The notes under the pieces are model-generated. The model ran no database searches and was not told where the DNA came from. It saw only the letters and a list, made by a program, of their open reading frames with translations. Position numbers and translations under genes: made by a program. Source: Saccharospirillum sp039982735 (GTDB lineage: Bacteria; Pseudomonadota; Gammaproteobacteria; Pseudomonadales; Natronospirillaceae). From it: DNA of 64,000 bases. The stretch is taken from assembly GCF_039982735.1 (NCBI RefSeq), contig NZ_JBDWXV010000008.1:186001-250000 (forward strand). Direction: 5' to 3'. This document shows positions 1 through 7,097 of the stretch, piece after piece (position 1 is the stretch's first letter; every line of letters begins with the position of its first letter).

Positions 1-126
1 CGGCCAGGTGGTTACCATACGCCAGGTAATGCGGTCTTCAGCCAGTGCCGGAGTGCCAATGGTGGTCGCTGCCGCCACGCTACCTGCGCCGATCAAGCCT
101 TTTTTGATGACGTCACGTCTTTTCAT
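1..126 (-). CDS. TRAP transporter substrate-binding protein, DctP family (5' part only)
   Basis: Only the first 42 codons are in the window; the gene continues past the left edge. The start codon is at 124-126, preceded on the minus strand by a GGAGAG ribosome-binding site. The protein begins MKRRDVIKK, followed by a small-residue hydrophobic stretch (about residues 11-24) and an Ala-Leu-Ala cleavage site near residue 29. This is a twin-arginine-type signal peptide, although the pair is RR-D-V rather than the full consensus. The mature start, ITWRMVTTWP, is the typical first beta strand of DctP/TakP-type binding proteins of tripartite ATP-independent periplasmic transporters, which capture organic or keto acids. 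The family call rests on this short stretch only; the ligand cannot be told. Confidence 0.7.
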   Translation of the reverse strand, partial: MKRRDVIKKGLIGAGSVAAATTIGTPALAEDRITWRMVTTWP

Positions 127-710
127 GTTCAACTCTCCATCATGGGGTCAGGGAGGTACTCAACACGTGTCTGCTGACTGCTATCTTACCGGAGTGCGAA
201 TGCGAGTCAGAGCGACCGGGTTACCGACCTCAATGTTCCAGTTTTTTATTGTGGTTAGTCGGGGAAAACCGACACGGCCGTTTACCTCTATGGGAACGAT
301 CCGGCACCGTGTTATCCCGCATCGGAGTGAGCTTGCGAGCCGTTTATAATTTTAATGGCCTGCGACGACTCCAGAACGCCGGGCCTTAGAATACCCCGCA
401 GCCTGCCATATCTCAATTCAGTTTAGCCCGCATTGCCCGGTTTCGCCTGCTCCTTTAGTGGTAACCCGTGAAAGTTGCCCAGCTCCGACTCGTTGAAGGT
501 CACCAGCGGCCTTTGGACTTGCACCGACTTCAATAGCCAGCCAGTATGACGCTACCAGGCCGGGCTTAACCGCAACTGAATACTCTGCGAGCGGTTTCAC
601 CGATCCCGGTGACTGGTAAAGCGGTAACAACAATAAAAACAGGATGGACTGCCGATACAGCGTCAGGCGTTGTACAGCGAGCAGAGTCATCAGGCAATTG
701 AGGGATACAC
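127..710. other. Divergent intergenic region between TRAP gene and pntA
   Basis: About 580 bases separate the divergent TRAP gene and pntA, so promoters for both must lie here. I see no convincing sigma-70 pair that I would place exactly. A minus-strand frame at 418-690 could encode a 90-residue protein with a hydrophobic N-terminus, but it has no ribosome-binding site and no family resemblance, so I do not call it a gene. The pntA ribosome-binding site GAGGGA lies at about 700-705. Confidence 0.5.
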
Positions 711-2303
711 ATGTCGCTAACCCTAGCTGTTCCCGTTGACCGGGCTCCGGGAGAAACCCGGGTGCCAGTCACGCCCGATACCACCCGTAAACTGATCGAT
801 CTGGGGTTTACTGTCCTCATAGAACCCGGTGCCGGGGCCAGGGCACAATTTGCAGATGCCCTCTATGAACAGGCAGGCGCAGAACTGGAAGCCGACGTAA
901 CCCGGCTGTACCAACGCGCCGATGTCCTGTTAAAGATCAACGGTCCCCAGGCACAAGCAGAAGGTCTGTCTGGCAGTGAACTTGAAGCTCTGGGCAGCAC
1001 ACCGGAGAAGGCGAAAACCTGGATATCCTTTCTGGCACCCGGTCAAAACGCGCCACTGCTTGAACAATTCAACGGCCAGCACGCGACAGCCCTCTCTCTG
1101 GATGCCATACCCCGTATTTCCCGCGCCCAGAAAATGGATGTGCTCAGTTCCATGGCCAATATCGCTGGCTACCGGGCGGTGATTGAAGCAGCCAATCAGT
1201 TCGGTCGCTTCTTCACTGGTCAGATTACCGCCGCAGGCAAGATTCCCCCGGCCAAGGTTCTGGTCATCGGTGCCGGTGTTGCCGGGCTCGCCGCCATTGG
1301 CGCGGCGAAAAGCCTGGGCGCCATTGTGCGTGCCTTTGACACCCGTAAAGAGGTCAAGGAACAGGTAGAGTCCATGGGCGGTGAATTTCTCACCATTGAA
1401 CTGGAAGAAGACGGGGCCGGCACGGGTGGCTACGCCAAGGAGATGTCCAAGGCTTTTATTGATGCCGAAATGGCCCTCTTTATGGAGCAGGCCAAAGAAG
1501 TGGATATCATCATCACCACCGCCCTGATTCCGGGCAAGCCGGCACCCAAGCTGATCACCGAGGCCATGGTCAAGGCCATGCAGCCCGGCAGCGTGGTGGT
1601 TGATCTGGCGGCGCCCAACGGTGGCAATTGTGAGTGCACGGTGAAAGACGAGGTGGTAAAGGCACACGATGTCACCGTCATCGGCTTTACTAACCTGGCC
1701 GCCCGGGCCGCCACCCAGGCCAGCCAACTGCTGGCGAACAACCTGTGGCGTCTGCTCGAACATTTGTGTCCGAACAAGGACGGCCAGCTGGTCATTGATC
1801 TGACCGATGAGATCACCCGCAGTTGCACCGTCGTGCATGGTGGCGATATCACCTGGCCACCCCCACCGCCCAAGCTTTCTGCGGCGCCCAAACCGGCGGC
1901 CCCATCGGCCCAAAAGATTCCGGAGACATCGCCACCGGCTCCCCGCAAAGCCCGGCCCATAGCTCTCTACTGGCTGATTGCCGGGGCTCTTATATTGAGC
2001 CTTGGCGCCGTTGCTCCGGCCGATTTTGTCAGCCACTTCACGGTGTTTGTGCTGGCGATTTTCATTGGCTGGCAAGTCATCTGGAACGTCAGCCATTCAC
2101 TGCATACGCCGCTCATGAGTGTGACCAATGCGATCTCCGGCATCATCATTCTGGGCGCGCTGCTGCAAATCAGTGGCAGTGGCTCCTGGCTGGTCAGCGT
2201 GCTGGCGACCATCAGCGTGCTGGTTGCCAGCATTAACATAGCGGGCGGGTTCTATGTCACCCGACGCATGCTGAACATGTTCCGCAAAGGAGACCCGTCA
2301 TGA
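711..2303 (+). CDS. pntA: NAD(P)(+) transhydrogenase (Re/Si-specific) subunit alpha
   Basis: Alpha subunit of the proton-translocating inner-membrane transhydrogenase, which uses the proton gradient to make NADPH from NADH. The 530-residue protein has the NAD(H)-binding domain I, with the Rossmann motif GAGVAG at residues 187-192 and a following acidic/Arg patch (AFDTR). A Pro/Ala-rich linker (about 382-410) leads to the membrane part of domain II with about four helices (about 415-525). The length matches the fused E. coli-type alpha subunit rather than the split PntAA/PntAB type. The start is supported by GAGGGA six bases upstream. The stop overlaps the pntB start by four bases (ATGA), so the two are translationally coupled. 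Confidence 0.96.
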   Translation: MSLTLAVPVDRAPGETRVPVTPDTTRKLIDLGFTVLIEPGAGARAQFADALYEQAGAELEADVTRLYQRADVLLKINGPQAQAEGLSGSELEALGSTPEKAKTWISFLAPGQNAPLLEQFNGQHATALSLDAIPRISRAQKMDVLSSMANIAGYRAVIEAANQFGRFFTGQITAAGKIPPAKVLVIGAGVAGLAAIGAAKSLGAIVRAFDTRKEVKEQVESMGGEFLTIELEEDGAGTGGYAKEMSKAFIDAEMALFMEQAKEVDIIITTALIPGKPAPKLITEAMVKAMQPGSVVVDLAAPNGGNCECTVKDEVVKAHDVTVIGFTNLAARAATQASQLLANNLWRLLEHLCPNKDGQLVIDLTDEITRSCTVVHGGDITWPPPPPKLSAAPKPAAPSAQKIPETSPPAPRKARPIALYWLIAGALILSLGAVAPADFVSHFTVFVLAIFIGWQVIWNVSHSLHTPLMSVTNAISGIIILGALLQISGSGSWLVSVLATISVLVASINIAGGFYVTRRMLNMFRKGDPS

Positions 2304-3685
2304 ACGGCCTGTTATCGATGGCCTATTTGCTGGCCGGGGTATTCTTCATTTTGTCACTGGGCGGGCTGAGCTCCCAGGAGACCGCTCGACGCGGCAACAA
2401 CTACGGCATCGCCGGTATGGTGATCGCCATTGTTGCCACGGTGGCTTCTGCGGCCGTTGGGGCTTACTTTGTACTGGCGATTGCCGTCGCCATTGGTGCT
2501 GCCATAGGGCTCTGGCTGGCCTCAAGAGTGGAAATGACGGCCATGCCGCAACTGGTCGCCCTGCTGCACAGCTTTGTTGGCCTGGCCGCGGTACTGATTG
2601 GCTGGGCGGCTTATCTGGACCCCAGATCGCAGTTGGCGGGCGCTGAAAAGGTCATTCACAATACCGAGATCTACCTCGGCATCTTTATCGGCGCCATTAC
2701 CCTCACAGGCTCCTGGGCAGCCTACGGCAAGCTGCAAGGCATTCTGTCGAGCAAACCGCTGGCGTTGCCGGGTCGTCATGTGATGAATGCCGCTGCGATC
2801 ATTGTGTCGCTGGCCATGCTGATACTATTTGCACCCGATGGTCATGGCTCAGGCGATGCCACCATGCTCCTGCTGATGACGCTGATCGCGTTGCTGCTTG
2901 GTGCCCACCTGGTTGCCGCCATCGGCGGGGCAGACATGCCGGTGGTCATCTCGATGCTGAACAGCTATTCCGGCTGGGCCGCGGCGGCCACCGGCTTCAT
3001 GCTGGGTAACGATCTGCTGATCATCACCGGTGCACTGGTCGGTTCTTCCGGTGCGATTCTCAGTTACATCATGTGCAAGGCGATGAACCGGTCGTTCATC
3101 AGTGTCATTCTGGGTGGCTTTGGTACCGACTCCGGCTCAAGCGCTGATGATGAGGAGTATGGTGAAGCGCGCAGCTCATCGGCCGATGAGGTGGCGAGCT
3201 GGCTGCGCGATGCCGATTCCGTGGTCATCGCCCCGGGCTTCGGCATGGCGGTCGCTCACGCCCAGCAGGCCGTCGCTGAGCTCACGTCCACCCTGCGCAA
3301 ACAGGGCAAAACAGTCCGCTTTGCAATCCACCCGGTCGCAGGCCGTTTGCCGGGGCACATGAATGTGCTGCTGGCGGAAGCCAACGTGCCCTATGACATT
3401 GTGCTGGAGATGGATGAGATCAACGATGACCTGCCGAAAACCGACGTCGTACTGGTCATAGGTGCCAATGACATATGCAACCCGGACGCTCAGGAAAAAC
3501 CAGGATCACCCATCGCTGGCATGCCAGTGCTGGAGGTCTGGCACGCGCACCAGGTAGTAATATTGAAGCGGTCGATGGCAACCGGTTATGCCGGCGTCAG
3601 CAACCCGCTGTTCTACCGCGACAACAGCAGCATGCTGTTTGGCGATGCCAAAGAAAGCGTGCAAGCTCTGGTCAGCAAGTTGTAA
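2300..3685 (+). CDS. pntB: NAD(P)(+) transhydrogenase (Re/Si-specific) subunit beta
   Basis: Beta subunit of the membrane transhydrogenase. The N-terminal two thirds (about residues 1-260) are a string of hydrophobic helices forming most of the proton channel. The C-terminal part is the NADP(H)-binding domain III, recognisable by the GFGMAVAHAQ loop and GANDICNPDA near the end. Its 461 residues are normal for the family. It overlaps pntA by four bases with AAAGGAG just upstream, so the pair forms a simple two-gene operon. A GC-rich hairpin follows the stop. Confidence 0.96.
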   Translation: MNGLLSMAYLLAGVFFILSLGGLSSQETARRGNNYGIAGMVIAIVATVASAAVGAYFVLAIAVAIGAAIGLWLASRVEMTAMPQLVALLHSFVGLAAVLIGWAAYLDPRSQLAGAEKVIHNTEIYLGIFIGAITLTGSWAAYGKLQGILSSKPLALPGRHVMNAAAIIVSLAMLILFAPDGHGSGDATMLLLMTLIALLLGAHLVAAIGGADMPVVISMLNSYSGWAAAATGFMLGNDLLIITGALVGSSGAILSYIMCKAMNRSFISVILGGFGTDSGSSADDEEYGEARSSSADEVASWLRDADSVVIAPGFGMAVAHAQQAVAELTSTLRKQGKTVRFAIHPVAGRLPGHMNVLLAEANVPYDIVLEMDEINDDLPKTDVVLVIGANDICNPDAQEKPGSPIAGMPVLEVWHAHQVVILKRSMATGYAGVSNPLFYRDNSSMLFGDAKESVQALVSKL

Positions 3686-3695
3686 AAGTCCCTAA

Positions 3696-3715
3696 CCGGA
3701 GCCGGTAGGCTCCGG
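3696..3715. terminator. Hairpin between convergent pntB and the MbcA/ParS-like gene
   Basis: A perfect 8-bp stem (CCGGAGCC / GGCTCCGG) with a GGTA loop lies in the 32-base gap between two convergent genes. No T-run follows on either strand, so it is a weak or bidirectional terminator candidate by position and structure only. Confidence 0.45.
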
Positions 3716-3717
3716 GC

Positions 3718-4182
3718 TCAGGCCGCACCCTGTTTGCGAGCCAGCAGTTTGGTCAGCACCCGGGACACCTGGGTGCGCCCTTCGGCGTTGATCATCAGCG
3801 CCTTGGGCGTCAGCCCTTCCAGGTCGGGATTTGGTGTTGCCAGCCAGGCCTGAGCACCATCGACACTGCCAAGTGCGTTACAGGCATGCAACACCAGCTT
3901 GCTGATGTCATCCACCATGCTTTGTGCGGGCGGTTCTTCCGACAATTCCATCCCGACCAACTGCGCATCCGGTATGGCCTGTTGCACCTGCGATTTGGCG
4001 TACTCCAGCACATGGGTCACACTGGCGCCTTCCCGGCTGAAGTGAATAGAGAACTCACCACTTGGGTTCGACCCCAGTCCCTCAATGGTAAAATCCGACC
4101 CTGGCATCTGCCCGGCAACGGCGGCCGCATCTACCGCCGCCGAGTCCGGCAACTGAAATGTCAGTGTAAAATGGTGCAGCAT
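3718..4182 (-). CDS. Orphan protein with C-terminal MbcA/ParS toxin-binding-like (DUF2384-like) domain
   Basis: 154 residues. The C-terminal third (about 105-150), with AWLATPNPDLEGLTPKAL followed by GRTQVSRVL, resembles the DUF2384 toxin-binding segment of Xre/MbcA/ParS antitoxins, where a W-L-x-T-P-N-P-x-L-x-G-x-T-P pattern is typical. The N-terminal half is an alpha/beta region of the kind seen in some annotated DNA-binding proteins of this group, but I see no clear helix-turn-helix. No RES-domain toxin gene lies next to it: the neighbours are pntB (convergent) and a KAS III gene (divergent). It could be an orphan antitoxin or a protein that reused the domain. Gene confidence is high; the function is open. 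Confidence 0.6.
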   Translation of the reverse strand: MLHHFTLTFQLPDSAAVDAAAVAGQMPGSDFTIEGLGSNPSGEFSIHFSREGASVTHVLEYAKSQVQQAIPDAQLVGMELSEEPPAQSMVDDISKLVLHACNALGSVDGAQAWLATPNPDLEGLTPKALMINAEGRTQVSRVLTKLLARKQGAA

Positions 4183-4587
4183 GTCAGCCTTCTTATTATC
4201 GTGAGCATCCCTAAAGCATACCCAAACTCACCGGGCTTTGAAAAACTTTCACGGATGGCCCTTTCCAATCGTCTAAAACAGCGAGCACAGAGCGTTCACG
4301 CCCACCAACGCTGACCAAAATCAGGCGGCCTGCTACAATGCCATGATATTTGAGGCATCAGGTCGCTTCGACACGGTCCCGGGGTCATCAATTACCGGAA
4401 CAAGAAGCCGTGCGGGCTACCCGGCCTACCTTTCCGGGGTCGGCATGAACCCATCCATGGGGCCTAGACCGTAGCATCCCTGCTACGGGCTACCCCGGAA
4501 AGGTAGGCCGGGCAGCCCGCACTCAGCCACTAAGCACACGCATCATTCAAAACCCACAACAGCATTGCTCGAAATAAGGATCACACC
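4183..4587. other. Divergent intergenic region holding palindromic repeat copy A
   Basis: 405 bases between two divergent genes. Apart from the long palindromic repeat at 4411-4521 I see no coding sequence or RNA gene. Promoters for both genes must be here, but I cannot place them with confidence. Confidence 0.5.
4411..4521 (+). repeat. Palindromic intergenic repeat, copy A
   Basis: The arms at 4411-4440 and 4492-4521 are 30 bases long and complementary at 29 positions. The enclosed core holds two small hairpins: CCCAT/ATGGG around 4450-4461, and an 8-bp stem (CCGTAGCA, loop TCCC, TGCTACGG) at 4469-4488. The fold is therefore a three-way junction on a long stem. The core sequence recurs in seven other places in the window, while the arm sequence is private to this copy. 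Confidence 0.88.
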
Positions 4588-5718
4588 ATGTCTGCCAACG
4601 ACACTGTTGTCATCAGCGGCGCCGGTCTCTGGAACCCCGAAAATGTACTCACTAACACAGAGTTGGTGCAGGTACTGAACGAATACGCCGACAAGTTCAA
4701 CGAGGAGCATGCCAGCGAAATAGAGGCGGGAACCCTGGAACCAGTCGCCAAGTCCGACCCGGATTTCATTACCAAAGCCAGTGGCATACGCCAGCGTTAC
4801 GTCTATGTCAAAGATGGCATCATGGAAGTCGATCGCATGCGTCCACGTATTCAGGAGCGCCCCGATGACCAACTGAGTCACCAGGGTGAAATGGCCGTTG
4901 CCGCCGCCAGGAAGGCACTTGCCGCCGCCAATAAGAGCGCCGCTGATATTGATGCCGTGATTGTCAGCTGTGCCTACACCCAACGCTCCTACCCGGCCAT
5001 TGCGATTGAAGTGCAGGCCGAACTCGGCATCGAGGGCTTCGGCTTCGACATGCTGGTAGCCTGCTCCGCCGCCACCTTCGCCCTGCACCGCGCCTACGAG
5101 ATGGTCAAAGCAGGAACGGCCAGAGCGGTACTGGTCATCAATCCGGAACTGACCTCACCTCAGGTGAACTACCGCGATCGCGACAGCCACTTCATCTTCG
5201 GCGATGTTGCCACCGCCATGGTGGTCGAACGGGGTGACACGGCCGATGCCGAGCATGTTTACGACATACTGGGCATCAAGGCGAAAACGGTCTATTCGAA
5301 CAATATCCGCTCCAATTTTGGTTTCGTTTCACACGCTTTCGATTCCGACCCATTTGGCCCCGACAAACTCTTCCACCAGGAAGGCCGCAAGGTCTTCAAG
5401 GAAGTCTGCCCGATGGCCGCTGATCACCTGGCAGCGCAAATTGAAGCCGTGGGTGCCGACATCGGTCAGGTTCGGCGCTGGTGGTTGCATCAGGCCAATA
5501 TCAACATGAACCAGCTGATCACCAAGCGTCTGCTGGGCCATGTGGGCACACAGGACGAAGCACCGATCGTGCTCGACGAGTATGCAAACACCGCCTCAGC
5601 CGGTTCGATCATTGCCTTTAACCTTCATCATCAGGATCTCAAATCCGGTGATCTGGGGGTGATTTGCTCGTTTGGGGCGGGGTATTCGATTGGTAGCCTT
5701 GCTTTGCGCAAGCGATGA
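4588..5718 (+). CDS. Beta-ketoacyl-ACP synthase III family condensing enzyme
   Basis: A thiolase-fold condensing enzyme of the FabH type, expected to join an acyl-CoA starter with malonyl-ACP in the cytosol. At 376 residues it is about 55 longer than ordinary FabH (about 320) because of an extra segment in the first 100 residues. The catalytic triad is visible: Cys159 in LVACSAATFAL, His301 in HQAN and Asn334 in EYANTAS. A glycine-rich GAGYSIG segment lies near the end. It stands alone, with no plsX, fabD or acp nearby, so it is unlikely to be the housekeeping fabH. It more likely belongs to the long KAS III-like group that uses special primers or salvages medium-chain acyl-CoA; the substrate is inference. 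Confidence 0.85.
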   Translation: MSANDTVVISGAGLWNPENVLTNTELVQVLNEYADKFNEEHASEIEAGTLEPVAKSDPDFITKASGIRQRYVYVKDGIMEVDRMRPRIQERPDDQLSHQGEMAVAAARKALAAANKSAADIDAVIVSCAYTQRSYPAIAIEVQAELGIEGFGFDMLVACSAATFALHRAYEMVKAGTARAVLVINPELTSPQVNYRDRDSHFIFGDVATAMVVERGDTADAEHVYDILGIKAKTVYSNNIRSNFGFVSHAFDSDPFGPDKLFHQEGRKVFKEVCPMAADHLAAQIEAVGADIGQVRRWWLHQANINMNQLITKRLLGHVGTQDEAPIVLDEYANTASAGSIIAFNLHHQDLKSGDLGVICSFGAGYSIGSLALRKR

Positions 5719-5808
5719 GTTTGGCAACATAGAAATAGTACATTACCGGGTAAGGTAAGCTCAGATCTAGTTGCTTGGTCTTAAGGTTTTAATTTGGCAA
5801 CAGCCTAA

Positions 5809-5921
5809 GTGCCGGCTGCCGGGTAGGGCTGGACGGGGGAGTCCACTGCATGGATGCTGTGGTCTAGGCCCCATGGACGGGTTCACGCCGACCCCGGCAA
5901 GGCCTACCCGGTGGCTGGCAC
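5809..5921 (-). repeat. Palindromic intergenic repeat, copy B
   Basis: Same family as copy A but in reverse orientation, in the convergent gap between the KAS III gene and cnoX. The arms are 5809-5838 and 5892-5921, with roughly 24 of 30 positions pairing; several mismatches are transitions that would still pair as G:U in RNA. The core hairpin CCACTGCA/TGCTGTGG with loop TGGA carries one internal mismatch, so this copy looks more decayed than the others. Confidence 0.82.
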
Positions 5922-5963
5922 GAACCTAAGCCACTAGAGCCAACCCAGCCAGCGAACTTTTCC

Positions 5964-6842
5964 TCAGTAGAGCAACGTAAACAACTGTCGCTGGTATTTG
6001 ACGGCCGTTGGGTCGCCTTTGCCCAGGCTATTGACGATGTCGAGGAAGGTTTTGCGGGCTTCACCGTCTTTAAAGGTTTTGTCTTTGCGCAGAATGCTCA
6101 GCAGGGTATCCAACGCGTCAGCGTGGCGGTTGATCTGGCTGTACTGAACCGCCAGTTCATAGGCCAGTTCCAGGTTATCCGGGTCGGCGTCCCGCTTACT
6201 TTGCAACTCCTGAATCTCCGGGGACTCAGCGGCTTGATGTAACAACGTCAGTCGGGATTTCAGCGCCGCGTATTCCGGCTCGGTTTGCTCCGTCATGGTC
6301 ATTTTATCGAGAATGGCTTCGGCGTCTTCGGCACGGTGCAAAGCGACATAAACATCGGCCAGAGCGAACGCAATGGCGGTTTCGCCATCGCTCAGGGTGT
6401 AGGCTTCGCGCAGCAGAGGCAGCGCCTCATCGAGCTTGCCTTGAGCGTGCAGCGCCTGGGCCTGATCCAGCAGACTGTCCCAGGGCTTGGGCAGGTATTT
6501 CTCAAGGCGCTCCCGAATGGCGGATTCCGGCTCCGCACCCATAAACGCATCGACCGGCTGACCATTCACGATCAGCGCCACCGTAGGCAGGCTGCGAACC
6601 CCGAACTGGGCCACAATATTGGGTTGTTCATCAGCATTAACCTTGGCTAACAGAAACTGCCCCTGGTATTCAGCCGCGAGTTTTTCAAGAATCGGCATCA
6701 GTGCCTTGCACGGCGCACACCATTCAGCCCAGAAATCCATGACCACCAGGCGGCGCTGGGACTCCTCCACCATGACATGCTGGAAGTTCTGTTCGGTAAC
6801 GACCACCACGTTGCCGGCATCTTGCCCGTATACTTCGTTCAT
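5964..6842 (-). CDS. cnoX: Thioredoxin-TPR co-chaperone, CnoX/YbbN family
   Basis: 292 residues: an N-terminal thioredoxin domain (about 10-115) followed by tetratricopeptide-like helices (about 120-292). In E. coli, CnoX (YbbN) is a holdase that protects clients from hypochlorous-acid damage and hands them to DnaK and GroEL. The redox motif here is WCAPC (Cys42, Cys45), a two-cysteine thioredoxin motif, whereas E. coli YbbN has lost the first cysteine. This copy may therefore keep disulfide-reductase activity, as reported for some alphaproteobacterial CnoX. It is a single gene, convergent with the KAS III gene and divergent from the M16 peptidase gene. Confidence 0.88.
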   Translation of the reverse strand: MNEVYGQDAGNVVVVTEQNFQHVMVEESQRRLVVMDFWAEWCAPCKALMPILEKLAAEYQGQFLLAKVNADEQPNIVAQFGVRSLPTVALIVNGQPVDAFMGAEPESAIRERLEKYLPKPWDSLLDQAQALHAQGKLDEALPLLREAYTLSDGETAIAFALADVYVALHRAEDAEAILDKMTMTEQTEPEYAALKSRLTLLHQAAESPEIQELQSKRDADPDNLELAYELAVQYSQINRHADALDTLLSILRKDKTFKDGEARKTFLDIVNSLGKGDPTAVKYQRQLFTLLY

Positions 6843-7097
6843 AACACCCTCGTGTTCAAATCTGGCTTTATCACCCCATTATTGGGACATCACCGCATTT
6901 CGCAATACCGGGGTAGCCACGAGACCACCCGGGATGCCATGACAGCGGCGCGACCGACCGTTACAATCCCTGTCTTCACAGACTCCGCTGCCGGCGCTGA
7001 CCGGTTTACCGTGGAATCTGAGCCTCATTTGAGTCCGGGCCGGTATCGCCATGCTATCCCATAGCCGGTTCACTATGCATCGTATCAGGAGCGCAGT

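Noticed and set aside
418..690. 90-residue minus-strand frame with a hydrophobic N-terminus upstream of pntA
   Set aside because: No ribosome-binding site, no family resemblance, and it covers the region where the pntA promoter must lie.
930..2096. Long 388-residue minus-strand frame inside pntA
   Set aside because: Shadow of the pntA reading frame; composition and lack of start signals are typical of antisense frames in G+C-rich genes.
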